The notes under the pieces: generated by a model
Database searches by the model: none
The model's input: only the letters and a program-made list of their open reading frames with translations
Told to the model about the DNA's origin: nothing
Shown: positions 11,561-22,088 of the stretch, piece by piece
Position numbering within the stretch: position 1 is the stretch's first letter
Layout: each line of letters opens with the position of its first letter
Assembly (NCBI GenBank): GCA_027924585.1
Contig: BSBM01000753.1
Coordinates: forward strand, 23,580,501 to 23,644,500
Source: Larix kaempferi
Lineage: Eukaryota > Streptophyta > Pinopsida > Pinales > Pinaceae
Length of the DNA stretch: 64,000 nt
Direction: 5' to 3'
Translations under genes and position numbers: made by a program

Positions 11561-11924
11561 TGTCCGTGAGATGTAGAACAGTCGGTGGCGGGTGATGGTT
11601 AAGACACCCCTAAAGCTGAAAGGTTGCCGGTTCGAAACCCTACGGATACTAAAATCCAACCATGCTAAGAACACATATTTCAATAAAATTGGAAACATTT
11701 TATTCCAAGGACATTAGCAAAATTGAGTTTCTTAGTTATTTTGTGATTCTAGATCCACTGTTTAATTCCAAATTTAATGAAATATGTGTTTAAGGGTTGG
11801 TGCGGTCCAGAACGGGTGCGATCCCCGGGTTATTTTGATAGCTTAGATGCCCCTGGTTTGTGGTCTCTCAGCCAATGGCGAACCCTGTTAGTGAGGGGGT
11901 ACTACCACTTGCCAACAAAAAAAA
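11561..11924 (+). mobile_element. tRNA-derived SINE with 18-bp target duplication
   Basis: The body starts TGTCCGTGAGATG, carries an A-box-like GGTGGCGGGTGATGGTTAAG, and has a good B box GGTTCGAAACC at about 11630-11640, then a unique 3' part ending in an A run. It is flanked by identical 18-bp repeats AACATATAATTATATTAA at 11543-11560 and 11925-11942. This is the signature of LINE-driven retroposition of a tRNA-related SINE. The body of about 364 bp is long for a SINE and could be composite. Confidence 0.82.
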
Positions 11925-11942
11925 AACATATAATTATATTAA

Positions 11943-12900
11943 TAAATATTGAATTTAATAAACATATTTAAATTTAATTGTAATATTTAAATATTTATTT
12001 TTAAAATTATATATAATATATATTATTAAAAATTAAAAAATATATATATATGTTCATTATATATAAACATTTATATGATATTATGTATAACTATAAAAAT
12101 ATACATGATAATTATGCAATAAAAAATAAAAATGATACTTCATCTCATTAAATAAATTAATAATAATGATGCTACTTACTTAATTATGGATTTTCCATTA
12201 GAGAAATTGTAGGTAATTTTTCAAAGTAACATTGAATCTAAGGTTATAGATGAAGACCAAATGAGTTTTCTACATGTCACTGTGGTGTTGTTGATTTTTT
12301 TTTAATGTTAATGGTTTTTGTTAAACCGGCAACCTAATATAATTTTTTTTTTTTCAATCCTCTTGGCATTCTCAGGGGATTGAAAAAAAATGGGCAGCAT
12401 TTATGCTTGTCAAAACACATTTTAAAATAAAACCGGTAGCATTTATGCAGTGAAATGCTACTAGTTGCTTGTCAAACACACATTTTAAAATAAAACCAGT
12501 AGCATTTATGCGGTGAAATGCTGCCGGTTGACATAAATAAAAATATTAATTATTTAAAAAAAAATACAACATAAATTTAAAACAAAAAAATGTTCTGGAA
12601 TGGTTTTTTTTTTTCAAATAGTATATGGTTTCAATGGTTTTTGATTTCAATGGTGGTTTTTAGTTTCAATGGTTTTTGGTTTTGATGGTGGTTTCAGTTT
12701 GAATGGTTTTTGGTTTCGATGTTGGTTTTTCGTTTTCAATGGTTACATTCACAAATTCATAAAAACTAAATAAAATTTACGTTTTGTAAAAAACACACAA
12801 TTTTATATACAAAACAAATAAAATTTAGGGCTTTTTTTTAAAACAAATAACAAAACAAATAAAATTTAAAATTTAAGTTTTAAAAAAAAACAAATTACAG
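11943..12900. other. AT-rich non-coding DNA
   Basis: No gene. It contains AT microsatellite-like sequence (11980-12060), a hairpin-forming repeat (12415-12535) and imperfect GGTTTTTGGTTTCAATGGT repeats (12600-12750). The junction between host DNA and the inverted left part of S2 is probably at its right end but was not located. Confidence 0.55.
12404..12535. repeat. Hairpin-forming direct repeats (AACCGGTAGCATTT units)
   Basis: About 62-bp units containing GCATTTATGC and ACACATTTTAAAATAAAACC. Within them ACCGGTAGCATTT pairs with AAATGCTGCCGGT across a short loop. Two full units plus one partial unit are visible. Function unknown. Confidence 0.75.
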
Positions 12901-13087
12901 GGTTGAATTCCACTGACCTTGTGGATTCAAAGCCATGTCGAGGTGGAGTTTGGCATGGGGTGTGGCATGGCGTGGTGTATTGGTTGTGGACGCTCGGTCA
13001 AGGGCTTTCATCCTATCCTTGTCGCTCACTGTGCACTATCGTTTTCGAATAGGGCCGGGCCCTTTTTTTTTTTTTTTTCTCAAACTC

Positions 13088-13203
13088 TCAATCGAGCAAT
13101 AGCTCGATCAAGGTATTTTCAAGCCGTCGATCGAGGTATTTTCAAACCCTCGATCGATCGTTTAAAACGTCGATTGAGGGCATGAAAATACCTCAATCGA
13201 GGG
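13088..13203. repeat. Palindrome array CTCGATCGAG, left subterminal region of S2
   Basis: Five or six degenerate copies (CAATCGAG, AGCTCGATCA, CGTCGATCGAGG, CCCTCGATCGATCG, CGATTGAGGG, CCTCAATCGAGGG) with ATTTTCAA-type spacers. They are less perfect than those at 7377-7565 but use the same palindrome. Confidence 0.88.
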
Positions 13204-13243
13204 TGCAGAAAACAATTTTTTTGGCTACCGTGTGCAAAAAATG

Positions 13244-13268
13244 GTGAACCACCTTCATGGAATCACCC
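13244..13268 (-). repeat. Left terminal inverted repeat of S2 (inverted)
   Basis: Minus strand reads GGGTGATTCCATGAAGGTGG then TTCAC, matching the tip at 8370-8394 and, less closely, both tips of S1. Confidence 0.78.
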
Positions 13269-13361
13269 TTCAGCAAATTTTTAGTATATAATGCATTGAA
13301 TTTTAGTTTCAAGTTATAATAAATATTTTTAGTAACATTTGTGTTTTGGTTTGGATCGCAG

Positions 13362-15068
13362 GTGCCCCATTCGGGGGATCGTACGATGATGAGGTCGCAT
13401 GAATCAGTCTCGCTGATATCACTTCCTAGTGAGATTGGGTGAACTCATGTGTGTGCACATTGATGGAGGATTCTCCCACACGACGATCTTTATCCATGAT
13501 GTTATCAGCAGTGGATGAGATGTTGGCCCTCTACAAGAGGGTAGGACCTCTTAGTGACATTTTGCGTCATTCATGCCAGAGGAGGAGACAGGATGTCATT
13601 GGGATCCACATATGGGAGGATGTCAAAGTCACCATAAAAGAGCATGGCATCAAGGGTACTTTGTTCGACATCGCTCCTGACCGCCCTTCTGGTCAAACAC
13701 TTAGACTCAAGGAGTTTAAGTTGGAGGTCACTGCACCATATCTATATGATAGATTCATTGGAGCGTGGGGCATGTTCCCCCACCATTACTAGGTCCCATT
13801 GTACTTTGAAAAACATATTTATGCAGAGTTTGTTTTGGATATGCACCAAGATTACAGCAGCACAGGGTCCAAGTTCTCTAGGGCTGGTAGGGGACGGGGA
13901 CGCTCCTACCAACGTCTTGGAGCTCGGAGAGACCCCTCCTTCATTCCACCCCCTCCGAGGTTGGTACCATTTCCAGACAGGATGGTTATCAGGTCAGTGG
14001 ATGTGGCACAATCATCCCAGCTTGTTGCAGAGGCTAGACAGTACCTTGCAGAGTCGTTGTTCACTGCCATGGGCAGTGCTGTTGTTGTTGTGCATGGAGA
14101 GGCATCTAGACCACCCCTTACACCTGAAGAGCCAGAGATAGAGTATGTCAATAGTCACATGCTCAGGAGTTTGGATGTCAAGCCCTACTTGGGTATGCTG
14201 AGTCAGCCCGAGATGCATACTTTGAGTTGTATCGTAGATGCGTCGCTCCAGGACAGGTATAATTTTGTACAATTATGTATATATGTTCTTCATGTTACAT
14301 CATATTATATGTCGTAAATTGAATGATTAATAATACTTAAGGGAGTTGTATTCTATTGCTCCATGCAGGGAAGCACATTCATGGATTAGCTCTTAGCTAG
14401 TGAGCCATCCGTTGGTCCATCCAATCGTCCCAACCTGTGGATGGCAGTAGTCGAGGTAAGTTATAATTTATGTTGTAATTTAATTTGAGTTTATTATTTC
14501 CCATTTTGAATAATTTAGGTTTTATTTCTTAATTTTTGATATTTTATGTTTTAGATCTTAACTCCAAATGAATTCCAAATTGTATAGGGCAAAGGAAAGG
14601 GCATTGCTCCTGATGATATACATGAGGACCGCGAAGGTCCTGACCAGCCGGGTCTAGACATAGAGGTGAGTTTTAATTTATGTTCCAAATCATGTTATTT
14701 AATCACACTTAGTAATTTATTTGTGTAATTTATGTTTCAATTTTTGAATTATAACTTAAATTATGTTTTAGTTTTAACTTTTAATAAATCTAACTTATTA
14801 CATCTAATGGCATATTACACAGGCATCGCTATGGGCGGGTGTCGATGCTGCAATGGCTTTCACATATGATTGGGATGCATCTCGAGCACGTGGTCCTGAT
14901 GAAGAGCCATCTACCCAAATTCCTACCTGGATGTCGGATATCACCATTGAATCGATGGAGATCGAGGCATTCATTCATAGTTTACTGCCTCAGAGCCAAC
15001 ATTGGCATACTACACACGAAGGCAGCCACAAGGTCGATCAAGGGCCTCGTGGGGGTAGTGCCTATTGA
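13362..15068 (+). pseudogene. orfA copy 2, later exons (transposon-associated gene of unknown function)
   Basis: Homologue of the seven-exon orfA in S1. The first exon here starts after a CAG acceptor at 13361 and ends near 14256. It carries the family core: RRRQDV, YLYDRFIGAWGMFP, YAEFVLDMHQDYSSTGSKFS, then GRSYQRLGARRDPSF with PPPPRLVPF. Further exons are plausible at 14369-14454, 14588-14665 (GKGKGIAPDDIHEDRE) and 14823-15068 (ASLWAGVDAA to GPRGGSAY and a stop). The frame contains several stops: a TGA and a TAG/TGA pair near 13400-13430, a TAG after FPHHY at about 13790, and one in the second exon. It is therefore a pseudogene. The gene probably belonged to an older transposon into whose intron S2 inserted. 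Function unknown. Confidence 0.72.
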
Positions 15069-17030
15069 GTTGATGATCTATACATTTCCATGTTTTGCAT
15101 ATTTTCATATTTATATATTTTCATGTTTTGGATGATCTATGTATACGTTTTCATGTTTTGGATATGGATATCTATCATTTATACATGGAATTTTATCATA
15201 TATGTACTTTGGATATGGACTTTTCGATATTTTGTTACATATTTTGTATATTTTATCATATTGATGTCTTCATGTGTATTTTGCATCTGATTTGAAATCA
15301 ATCAAGTTTTTTATATTACATATGGATATAGTTACTACAGCTACAAATTTATGTTTTGTCGTTTCAAATTCAAATTTAATGTGCAGTGATTGCAATATAA
15401 ACGTTCAATCTCGATGTGTAGTTACAATTTAGTTCAATTTAAAATGAAAATTTTGACTACATTACAGAACATCTTCCAAAATTTAGAATTGAATACATAC
15501 ATTACAATTTAAAATTGAAATTACAATTCCAATTCAATTACAATATAAAATTTCAAATTTAATGTGTAATTTCAATTCCAATTCAATTACAATTTAAAAG
15601 CTCATTTTCAACGACATTACAATTGCATAAATGAAATCAAAGTTTAAAATTAGAATACATTTGAAATTAAAAAATGAAATTACAATTACATTATGTTTTA
15701 TACACATTACAATTCAATTACAATTTTAAATTAAAATTTCAAATTTAATGTGTAATTTCAATTGAAAACTCAATGTGTTGTTCCAATTTAAAATTTCAAT
15801 TTCAATTACATTATAATTGCATTTGAAATAAATTTTTTAAATTAGAATACATTGTACAATCTAAAATTTAAATTTTACAATTTTACATTGTATAGATGTA
15901 TTTTAAATTCTCAATTACATTACAATTATACTTGAAATCAAAATTTAAAATTAGAATACATTTGAAATTGAAAATTGACATTATAATTGCATTATGTTGT
16001 CTACACATTACAATTGAATTACAATTTCCACATTCCAATTCAATTACATGCAAAATTTAATGTGTAATTTCAATTGAAAATTCAATGTGTTGTTTTCTTT
16101 TAAGTGTGTGCTCTAATCTAGATGAAAAGAAAAAAAACACCAAATCTTATTTAAAACATATGATACTTACTATTATGTTTCTTCCTTTTATTTAGCAATC
16201 ATTTGAAGGGTGGTGTTTGGGCTAATAACAATGGAGTATTATGCATCACCTCATTTTTTAATCCACACAGTCATTTAAGGTTTTAAGAAAGGAACAAATT
16301 GTTATGTCAAAGTCTTGCCAACTTTCATTATTACTTTTCCATGTCTATCAAAAACAAATGCATGTACAAGTTGTGTTTTGGTTTGATAATTGAGGTTTTT
16401 TTATGCAAGCAAGGCCATATATAATACTAACTAATTTTCCTCAAAGATATTCCATGCCTATGCGTGCAAAACAACATGATAAAGATGGTTTTTGATGCAT
16501 GCAATCCAAAATTTGAGAAGGTTTGATGGTTAGAAATTATAGTGAATGTTTGTGAGTTGTGCCAACAATGGGTATTGTTTGCATGAAAATATATTCAAGG
16601 ATTATGTGTAAGTGCCCTTTAGTTGAATTGTACCCTCTATCTCCTATGTTATATTCCATGTAGCACCAAGTGCCAATATTTTTATTAAATGGAATGAGGA
16701 CACACAACAAAATTTGGTCCTAACTTTGATATGTTCAATAACAAAACTAATTGATTATTGTTGAATGAAATTGTTTTTCAATACATTGGTATTTGATAAT
16801 ATTTGTATATAATTGATAATGAAATACAATGTAATTGATGATGAAATACAATGAATGGATTGTAATGTATATAATTTTGCATTTGAAATACAAATTTAAA
16901 ATTAGAATACATTATACAATTTAAAATTTAAAATTTAAAATTTACAATCTTACATTGTATAGATGTATTTTAAATTGTCAATTACATTACAATTGTATTT
17001 GAAATAAAAATTTAAACTTAGAATGTACAT
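15069..17030. other. AT-rich non-coding DNA with AATTACAATT micro-repeats
   Basis: 15090-15295 gives hydrophobic ORFs that are simply T-rich sequence (TTTTCATATTTATATATTT). From about 15360 to 16100 and again near 16860-17030 the sequence is made of degenerate words such as CAATTCAATTACAATTT and AAATTAGAATACATT. No gene seen. Confidence 0.7.
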
Positions 17031-18814
17031 TAAAATATAGAAAAACCCTTCCATTTCTTACACGAGACACCATTTTTTGAATTGCAATTAATTAACAAAT
17101 TACCTATATATATACTCTTATGTAAAGATTTGATGTCAAACCCTATCATAAAAATCGCATCCAAACATGAAATTTGGAACAAGTATTGGATGATGCTTCT
17201 TTGTGTTATCTTCAAACAATTTCACCTTCATCAAATATGACATCTCTCTAGCTAAAAAATTCAACCAAGCATTGTTAATCATACCCTCTAGCTATTAGTG
17301 CATATGAATCCAATGTAACAACAACATAAATTCTAAGTGCCCCAGATTGTAAGGAAGGCATTTATGCAGTTCAAATTTATGGATTCTACTTGGGCACAAT
17401 ACCAGAACTTTGAAAATGGTGTATTTATCTACCAGTCATTATATCACTTTAGGAGAGACCATTCCAATATTCATAGGAGTCAAAGGATCATCTAAAAAAC
17501 ACTACGGAAGTGCTACATACCTTGTCATTTTCTCTGTTCCAAAATACATGGAAGCCTACATTATTATTCGTTTCCCCAATACATGTTATAAGCCTACATT
17601 GTTATCAAGTAGTTTCCTTGGACCCTCCCACTGATTATTCAAATATATCTTGAAATTCCCACATGCTTAGAACTATGTAAGAAGACATGAAACCAATGCC
17701 TTCACATGCTTGGTTGCACATGTTATAAAAAATTAGTAAGTAGGTATTATAATTATTAGAAAGTACTTCATCATTGTTTTTAGTTTAGAGGTTTTGTTCT
17801 CAATAGATTTAGAATTAGAGAAGGAATATAGAATCGATGTGAAGAACATATGTCTTATTTGTAAGCTAGGAAATTTATATTAGTCTAATTAGAATATACA
17901 GAGGATTTTTTGGCCTGTCTGCTACAAGGAAAACCAAACCAACCACAAAACAACATATTATCATTTATGTCCCAACCAATAGATTTGGAGTCACTTGTGA
18001 TTTTTGTGAGACGAAAAGAGTAATAATAGGAATATGAAAAGTTAGAGCTAAAGTGGAATAACATGAAATAAAAAGAGATGATCCAAACTAAAACATAATT
18101 AAGCCACAAGTTCATCATCAGGTATGTATATCACTATAAAAATCATGCAAGGTCAATTATATATGGTGTTAGATAATATCATTGTGGAGGTGTCAAAGTG
18201 GTACAGGGAAGGTGGGCATCTCCCCCCGAAAAATTAGTAAAGTAAGCCGACTTCCTGATTCGATTGGATGCAGGATATCACTAGCAACCGATGGAACTAG
18301 GAGGTTTTTCGTTCTCTTGTTCCTAGTCAAGGAAGGTAGCTTCTTTGACAAGTATTTTTAGCTTGTATTCAATTTTCCTTAGCTAGCCTTGGAGTTCATC
18401 CATCCACAGAAGCATTTTATCCCTTTCATACTTATTGTCCATGAGAAATTTTCCTAGTAGCAATTTAATCATTTTATAGTATTTTGTGTCTATGGAGTGA
18501 TAGGATCCAAACATTAGGGACCCGTGGCTTCATTTCCAATTCAATATCATTGTTGGAGATAAAACCCTACTTCGTTTTATCCCAAGCTTCGGCCTCTAGA
18601 TTGCTTAATGGATATAGGAGGGCATTTGTTGAAGGTATGTAGATTTAGCCTCCAAAGCATCTGTCTAGATGTGGGGATGCAATGTTTTGCTCCGTCCCTT
18701 TCGAACCTAGTGACCACATCCTTTTCTTTCCATTGGAGCCTTAAGCATTAAGTGGAGGCAATCATAACCCTCAAGGAGAGCCAAACATAACCCACAAAAA
18801 AGATTTATTCCCGT
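17031..18814. other. Non-coding stretch, nothing recognised
   Basis: No convincing ORF, repeat or element boundary. Short open frames at 17410-17634 and 17885-18118 have no recognisable domain. 18190-18800 is less AT-rich and could be an old retroelement remnant, but I cannot place it. Confidence 0.45.
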
Positions 18815-19075
18815 AGTTTTAGGTGCAGTGGTAAAAAGTGGTGGTTAAGTCTTCATAGGTTATCGGTTCAAATCCTATGGGTTAGAGGTTGAGGCTACGA
18901 TCCATTATGGAACAGGGCTAAGATGTGAGGCATCCAAGGCAGTCCTTGTCTTCACACAAACTTGGTTTGAGTACCTGTCGTGGTGGGTAGATTGTTCTAC
19001 CAGTGAAAATTAAGGCTGGCCTCTGCCAAGGTTATACACCCATCCTAAATACACGGCGAGATTCTTCGTCCTAAA
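18815..19075 (+). mobile_element. tRNA-derived SINE-like element
   Basis: Starts near TTTTAGGTGCAGTGGTAAAA (A-box-like), has a B box GGTTCAAATCC at about 18868-18878, then a 3' region with GGGTAGATTGTTCTACCAG and an end in an A-rich tail (CTAAAAATAAAAAC). The spacing of the boxes fits an RNA polymerase III tRNA-type promoter. I did not find clear target duplications, so the limits are approximate. It differs from the SINE at 11561. Confidence 0.62.
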
Positions 19076-19797
19076 AATAAAAACACTGCGGAGCCAACAG
19101 AATGAGCTCACAAGGGAGAAACAAAACATAAAACACTAACATAACTGTAGATAACTTGCAAACAAAGAGTGAAAGAGAAACGAAATGAGGGATACGAACC
19201 CTTACGAAATGAAAGTGCACAGGAGAAGGGAGGTCTGCAAGTGTGTAAGGTTAGAGAATAAATCTTGTGAAGTTTGAATGCGGACTAGAGAGCATCAAAC
19301 AACCAAGCATAAAAGGTGTCGATTATGAACTCGAAGCTTCCACTGAATACCACCATGCATATCACTGTTATTACCCATAGATTGTACTAACTACACTTGG
19401 ATTGTCATTAATTGCCATGCCTTCATGGCACTAAGTGTGAACAGTCCCAATCACCGGAAACTAAAGTTGTCATTTCCAAATAACTGTTCATCTATCGTCA
19501 TCTCACCCTTCATCATGGAGCCCCTCCAATCACGAAGATTAAACTTCATGTAGGTTGTGGAAGCACGATCGCCAGGTGTGTTCATAGTAGCCATGTGTTA
19601 GCACGACTATTGGTTGGAACATCTCATCTTGATCACCCTATATGGGGAGTTGTAATCCTGGTTAGTCATCGAACATAGTCGAAAGGGTTTTCTGTCACGA
19701 ATCATGTCAAGATCCTCTTTCCTTTTGTCTACTCCTTCACTGGAAAGACGATTGGACACTCGGTACGTCGGCCAATATTTGAACATGAGATACAATA
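19076..19797. other. Non-coding stretch left of the L array
   Basis: No recognised gene. A short minus-strand frame at 19607-19846 runs into the first L LTR and shows no known domain. Confidence 0.5.
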
Positions 19798-20004
19798 TGT
19801 TAAACAACACCTCATAAAAATATGTGAAGAAGATAAGGATAAACATTAAGACGAATAATGGAAGAAAAAGGATTCACATTAATGAGCAAATTAAGCTATC
19901 ATACATATGCACATAGATGTACATATATATTACAAAAAGACCATAACTGTACTATAACCGTATAACAGTTAGGTTAACTAACAAACTATGATTAGTTTTT
20001 AACA
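19798..20004 (-). repeat. Family L LTR 1
   Basis: 207 bp, from TGTTAAACAAC to TTTTTAACA, with TACATATATATTACAAAAA in the middle. Left edge of the array. Confidence 0.88.
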
Positions 20005-21881
20005 TCCCTTTTAATTATAAGTTTGTTAGTTCCTGAAAAACTACCCCTACTTGACAATCAACAATGCATCAAGCGAATTCAGAGAGTAGAAAAATCAACA
20101 AGGTCAGCTACACATGGCTGGAAATCTCTCTGAAACAAAATCTAGTAGAAGATGAAGACCTACTAAGTTGCATGGTTTTCAAGTTGACCATAAACTATCC
20201 TATCAGAGAAACAACTATATATGTTCTCTGAAAATGTAAACAAGTAGAAATTTATGTCTTCTATTTGATTGGTGGTTTTTGGATGACCACAAACAAAGAC
20301 AACATCAACAAGGTGGTTTTCGGATTACCATAAGCCATTTCAACTAGAATCTTGAATGACTTTTGTTGATCACAAAAACGGTACCAAGAACCATGAAAAG
20401 ATGGTTTAAAGATTACCAAAAAAATTCAATAAAACAAGTAGACTCTCATGTGTTCTACTCGATTGATTGTTCTAGAAACTTGACTTTCACTCTGTCTTCA
20501 AAATGCAGGAACAAGTTTGCATACTTGTTACCCATTTGTTCACAAGTTCACAACAAAAAAGTGGAACTTGACTTCAATCTGTATATGTTATTTCCTCCCT
20601 GTCGGGGACAAGTCCCTATATCATCAAATCCTGAATCAAAACAATTATTTCCATATGCAGTAGTAATATCACCAATAAAGCATGCTTGTACCTGTGTATG
20701 GATCCAATTATAACATCGTTCCAACAACTTGGCTTCCAGTAACGAGCACCAAGTACATAACCAACCAAGATGCACCATTTTCCTCTTAATTTTTGGTTGC
20801 TTCCAACACTTATGTGAAACATGATTCTTCTTCCCACAAAATCTTCATGGGTGAAGATCAAAACAATGGAATTTCTGATGTCCAACTTGGTGACAGTGTT
20901 GGAATTGTTCAGGTTCATTTTTCAACAAATCATCATCATAATCAAAACCTGTATCATCATCTATATCAACATTTGCATTAGCACACTGATCATCATATTG
21001 TTCATGTACCTGTTTCATATCATCATGTACCTGTACATCACAATTGAACAAAAATCCACCACTCACAAACTTGATTGGTTTTGTATAATTAGGAATATGA
21101 AAAAGATCATTATCAACTTTAGCATATCCTAAACCATATTTATTTCGTTAAAATTGAACCGCTTCCCAAGGTCGAACAAAATTATGTTGATTCTTTTGCT
21201 GGTCCTTCAATTCATTCACTTTATCTTCTTTGTTGCCAATGCCATCGGTCGATAACATACTGAGCTGGTCCTCACAGTCAACAGGTACATGCTTGTTCTT
21301 TGATTCCTTAATGGCATCATCTTTATCATTCACATCTGATTTACTATCAAACAATGGATTATTCTGAAAGAGAATGAAATTAGGATTTTGATGTCACTGA
21401 TATGTTAACAAGTTATTTTGAACTTTTAACATGCCCACCTTTCTATCCATGACTTGAAGACAAGTAAGTACATACATAATTGTTCCTTTTTTTAGTGAAA
21501 TTGTGGATCCTACAGTAGTTTTGTTGATTAATGTATGGATCATATGAAACATGTCTTCAATTTTATCCATTCTATTAATGATATGTACCATTCCAAGTTG
21601 CTTATTCTTTTGTGGCCTTTGAGAAGATGAGAATGCTTAAGTGTGTTTTAAAAAAACAAGTCAAAAGACCACTAGAAACCCCCTTATTATAAAATGACTC
21701 CTTATAACTCCAAAAATGCAAATATATCTTATAACTCCAAAGTTCCCCTTATCAAAAAAATTGTAAAGATTTAACCACCCTCCTTTACAAAGACTTAAGA
21801 TAAATAAGAACTATATTAGTGCCTTATAACTCCTCTTTATAAAGTCCAAATATTAAATTTTGCACATGATATTTCCTCCAC
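20005..21881 (-). repeat. Family L internal region 1 (truncated)
   Basis: About 1.88 kb carrying the 3' two thirds of the L interior, from the purine tract side (TCCCTTTTAATT) to TTTCCTCCAC, where it meets LTR 2. The primer-site side is missing. It contains a decayed gag-like frame at 20580-21591. Confidence 0.82.
20580..21591 (-). pseudogene. Family L gag-like ORF, copy 1
   Basis: Decayed frame that begins MVHIINRMDKIEDMFHMI, continues with an acidic region and NKYGLGYAKVDNDLFHIPNY, then an Asp-rich stretch, and reaches a nucleocapsid-like region. In the better copies this region has two C-x2-C-x4-H-x4-C knuckles; here the first Cys of knuckle 1 is Phe and a stop replaces the first Cys of knuckle 2 (HP*RFCGKK, about 20850). 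Several other stops occur. Probably a gag remnant with RNA-binding role in the live element. Function inferred from the knuckles and LTR context only. Confidence 0.62.
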
Positions 21882-22088
21882 TGTTAAGCAACACATCATA
21901 AAAATATGTGAAGATAAAGATAAACATTAAGATGAACAATGACAGAAAAGGCTTCACATTAATGCGCAAATTAAGCTATCATACATATGCACATAGATGT
22001 ACATATATATTACAAAAATACCATATTAAACTATCATGTAACCGTATAACAATTAGGTTAACTAACAAGCTATGATTAGTTTTTAACA
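21882..22088 (-). repeat. Family L LTR 2
   Basis: 207 bp, TGTTAAGCAAC to TTTTTAACA, followed on the right by the purine tract TCCCCCCTTAATC (minus-strand GGGGGGA). Confidence 0.9.

Larger units (their letters stand above)
12900..13268 (-). mobile_element. Left end of DNA transposon S2, in inverted orientation
   Basis: Read on the minus strand from 13268: GGGTGATTCCATGAAGGTGG, then 65 bp to the first palindrome of a CTCGATCGAG array (13203 down to 13088), then a GC-richer stretch. S1 has the same order: 65 bp from the end to its left array, then a GC-rich leader. The flanking TTCA (13269-13272) is the reverse complement of the TGAA flank at 8395-8398, so both tips derive from one insertion later split by an inversion. 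The inner limit at about 12900 is approximate. Confidence 0.74.

Noticed and set aside
11620-11645. Possible tRNA gene (GGTTCGAAACC)
   Set aside because: Only the promoter-like boxes are present and no cloverleaf can be drawn; it belongs to a SINE.
12376-13268. Short non-autonomous element running from GGGGATTGAAAAAAAATGGG to the 13268 end
   Set aside because: The left sequence matches the terminal repeat poorly and no TTCA precedes it; the TGAA/TTCA pairing with 8395 fits an inversion better.
15090-15295. Hydrophobic ORFs resembling membrane peptides
   Set aside because: T-rich low-complexity DNA downstream of orfA copy 2; two frames give the same impression.
20821-21132. Plus-strand ORF of about 105 aa conserved in all L copies (also 22907, 24995, 56979)
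   Set aside because: It is the antisense shadow of the gag-like zinc-knuckle frame; the cysteine pattern exists only on the minus strand, which is also the element's transcribed strand.
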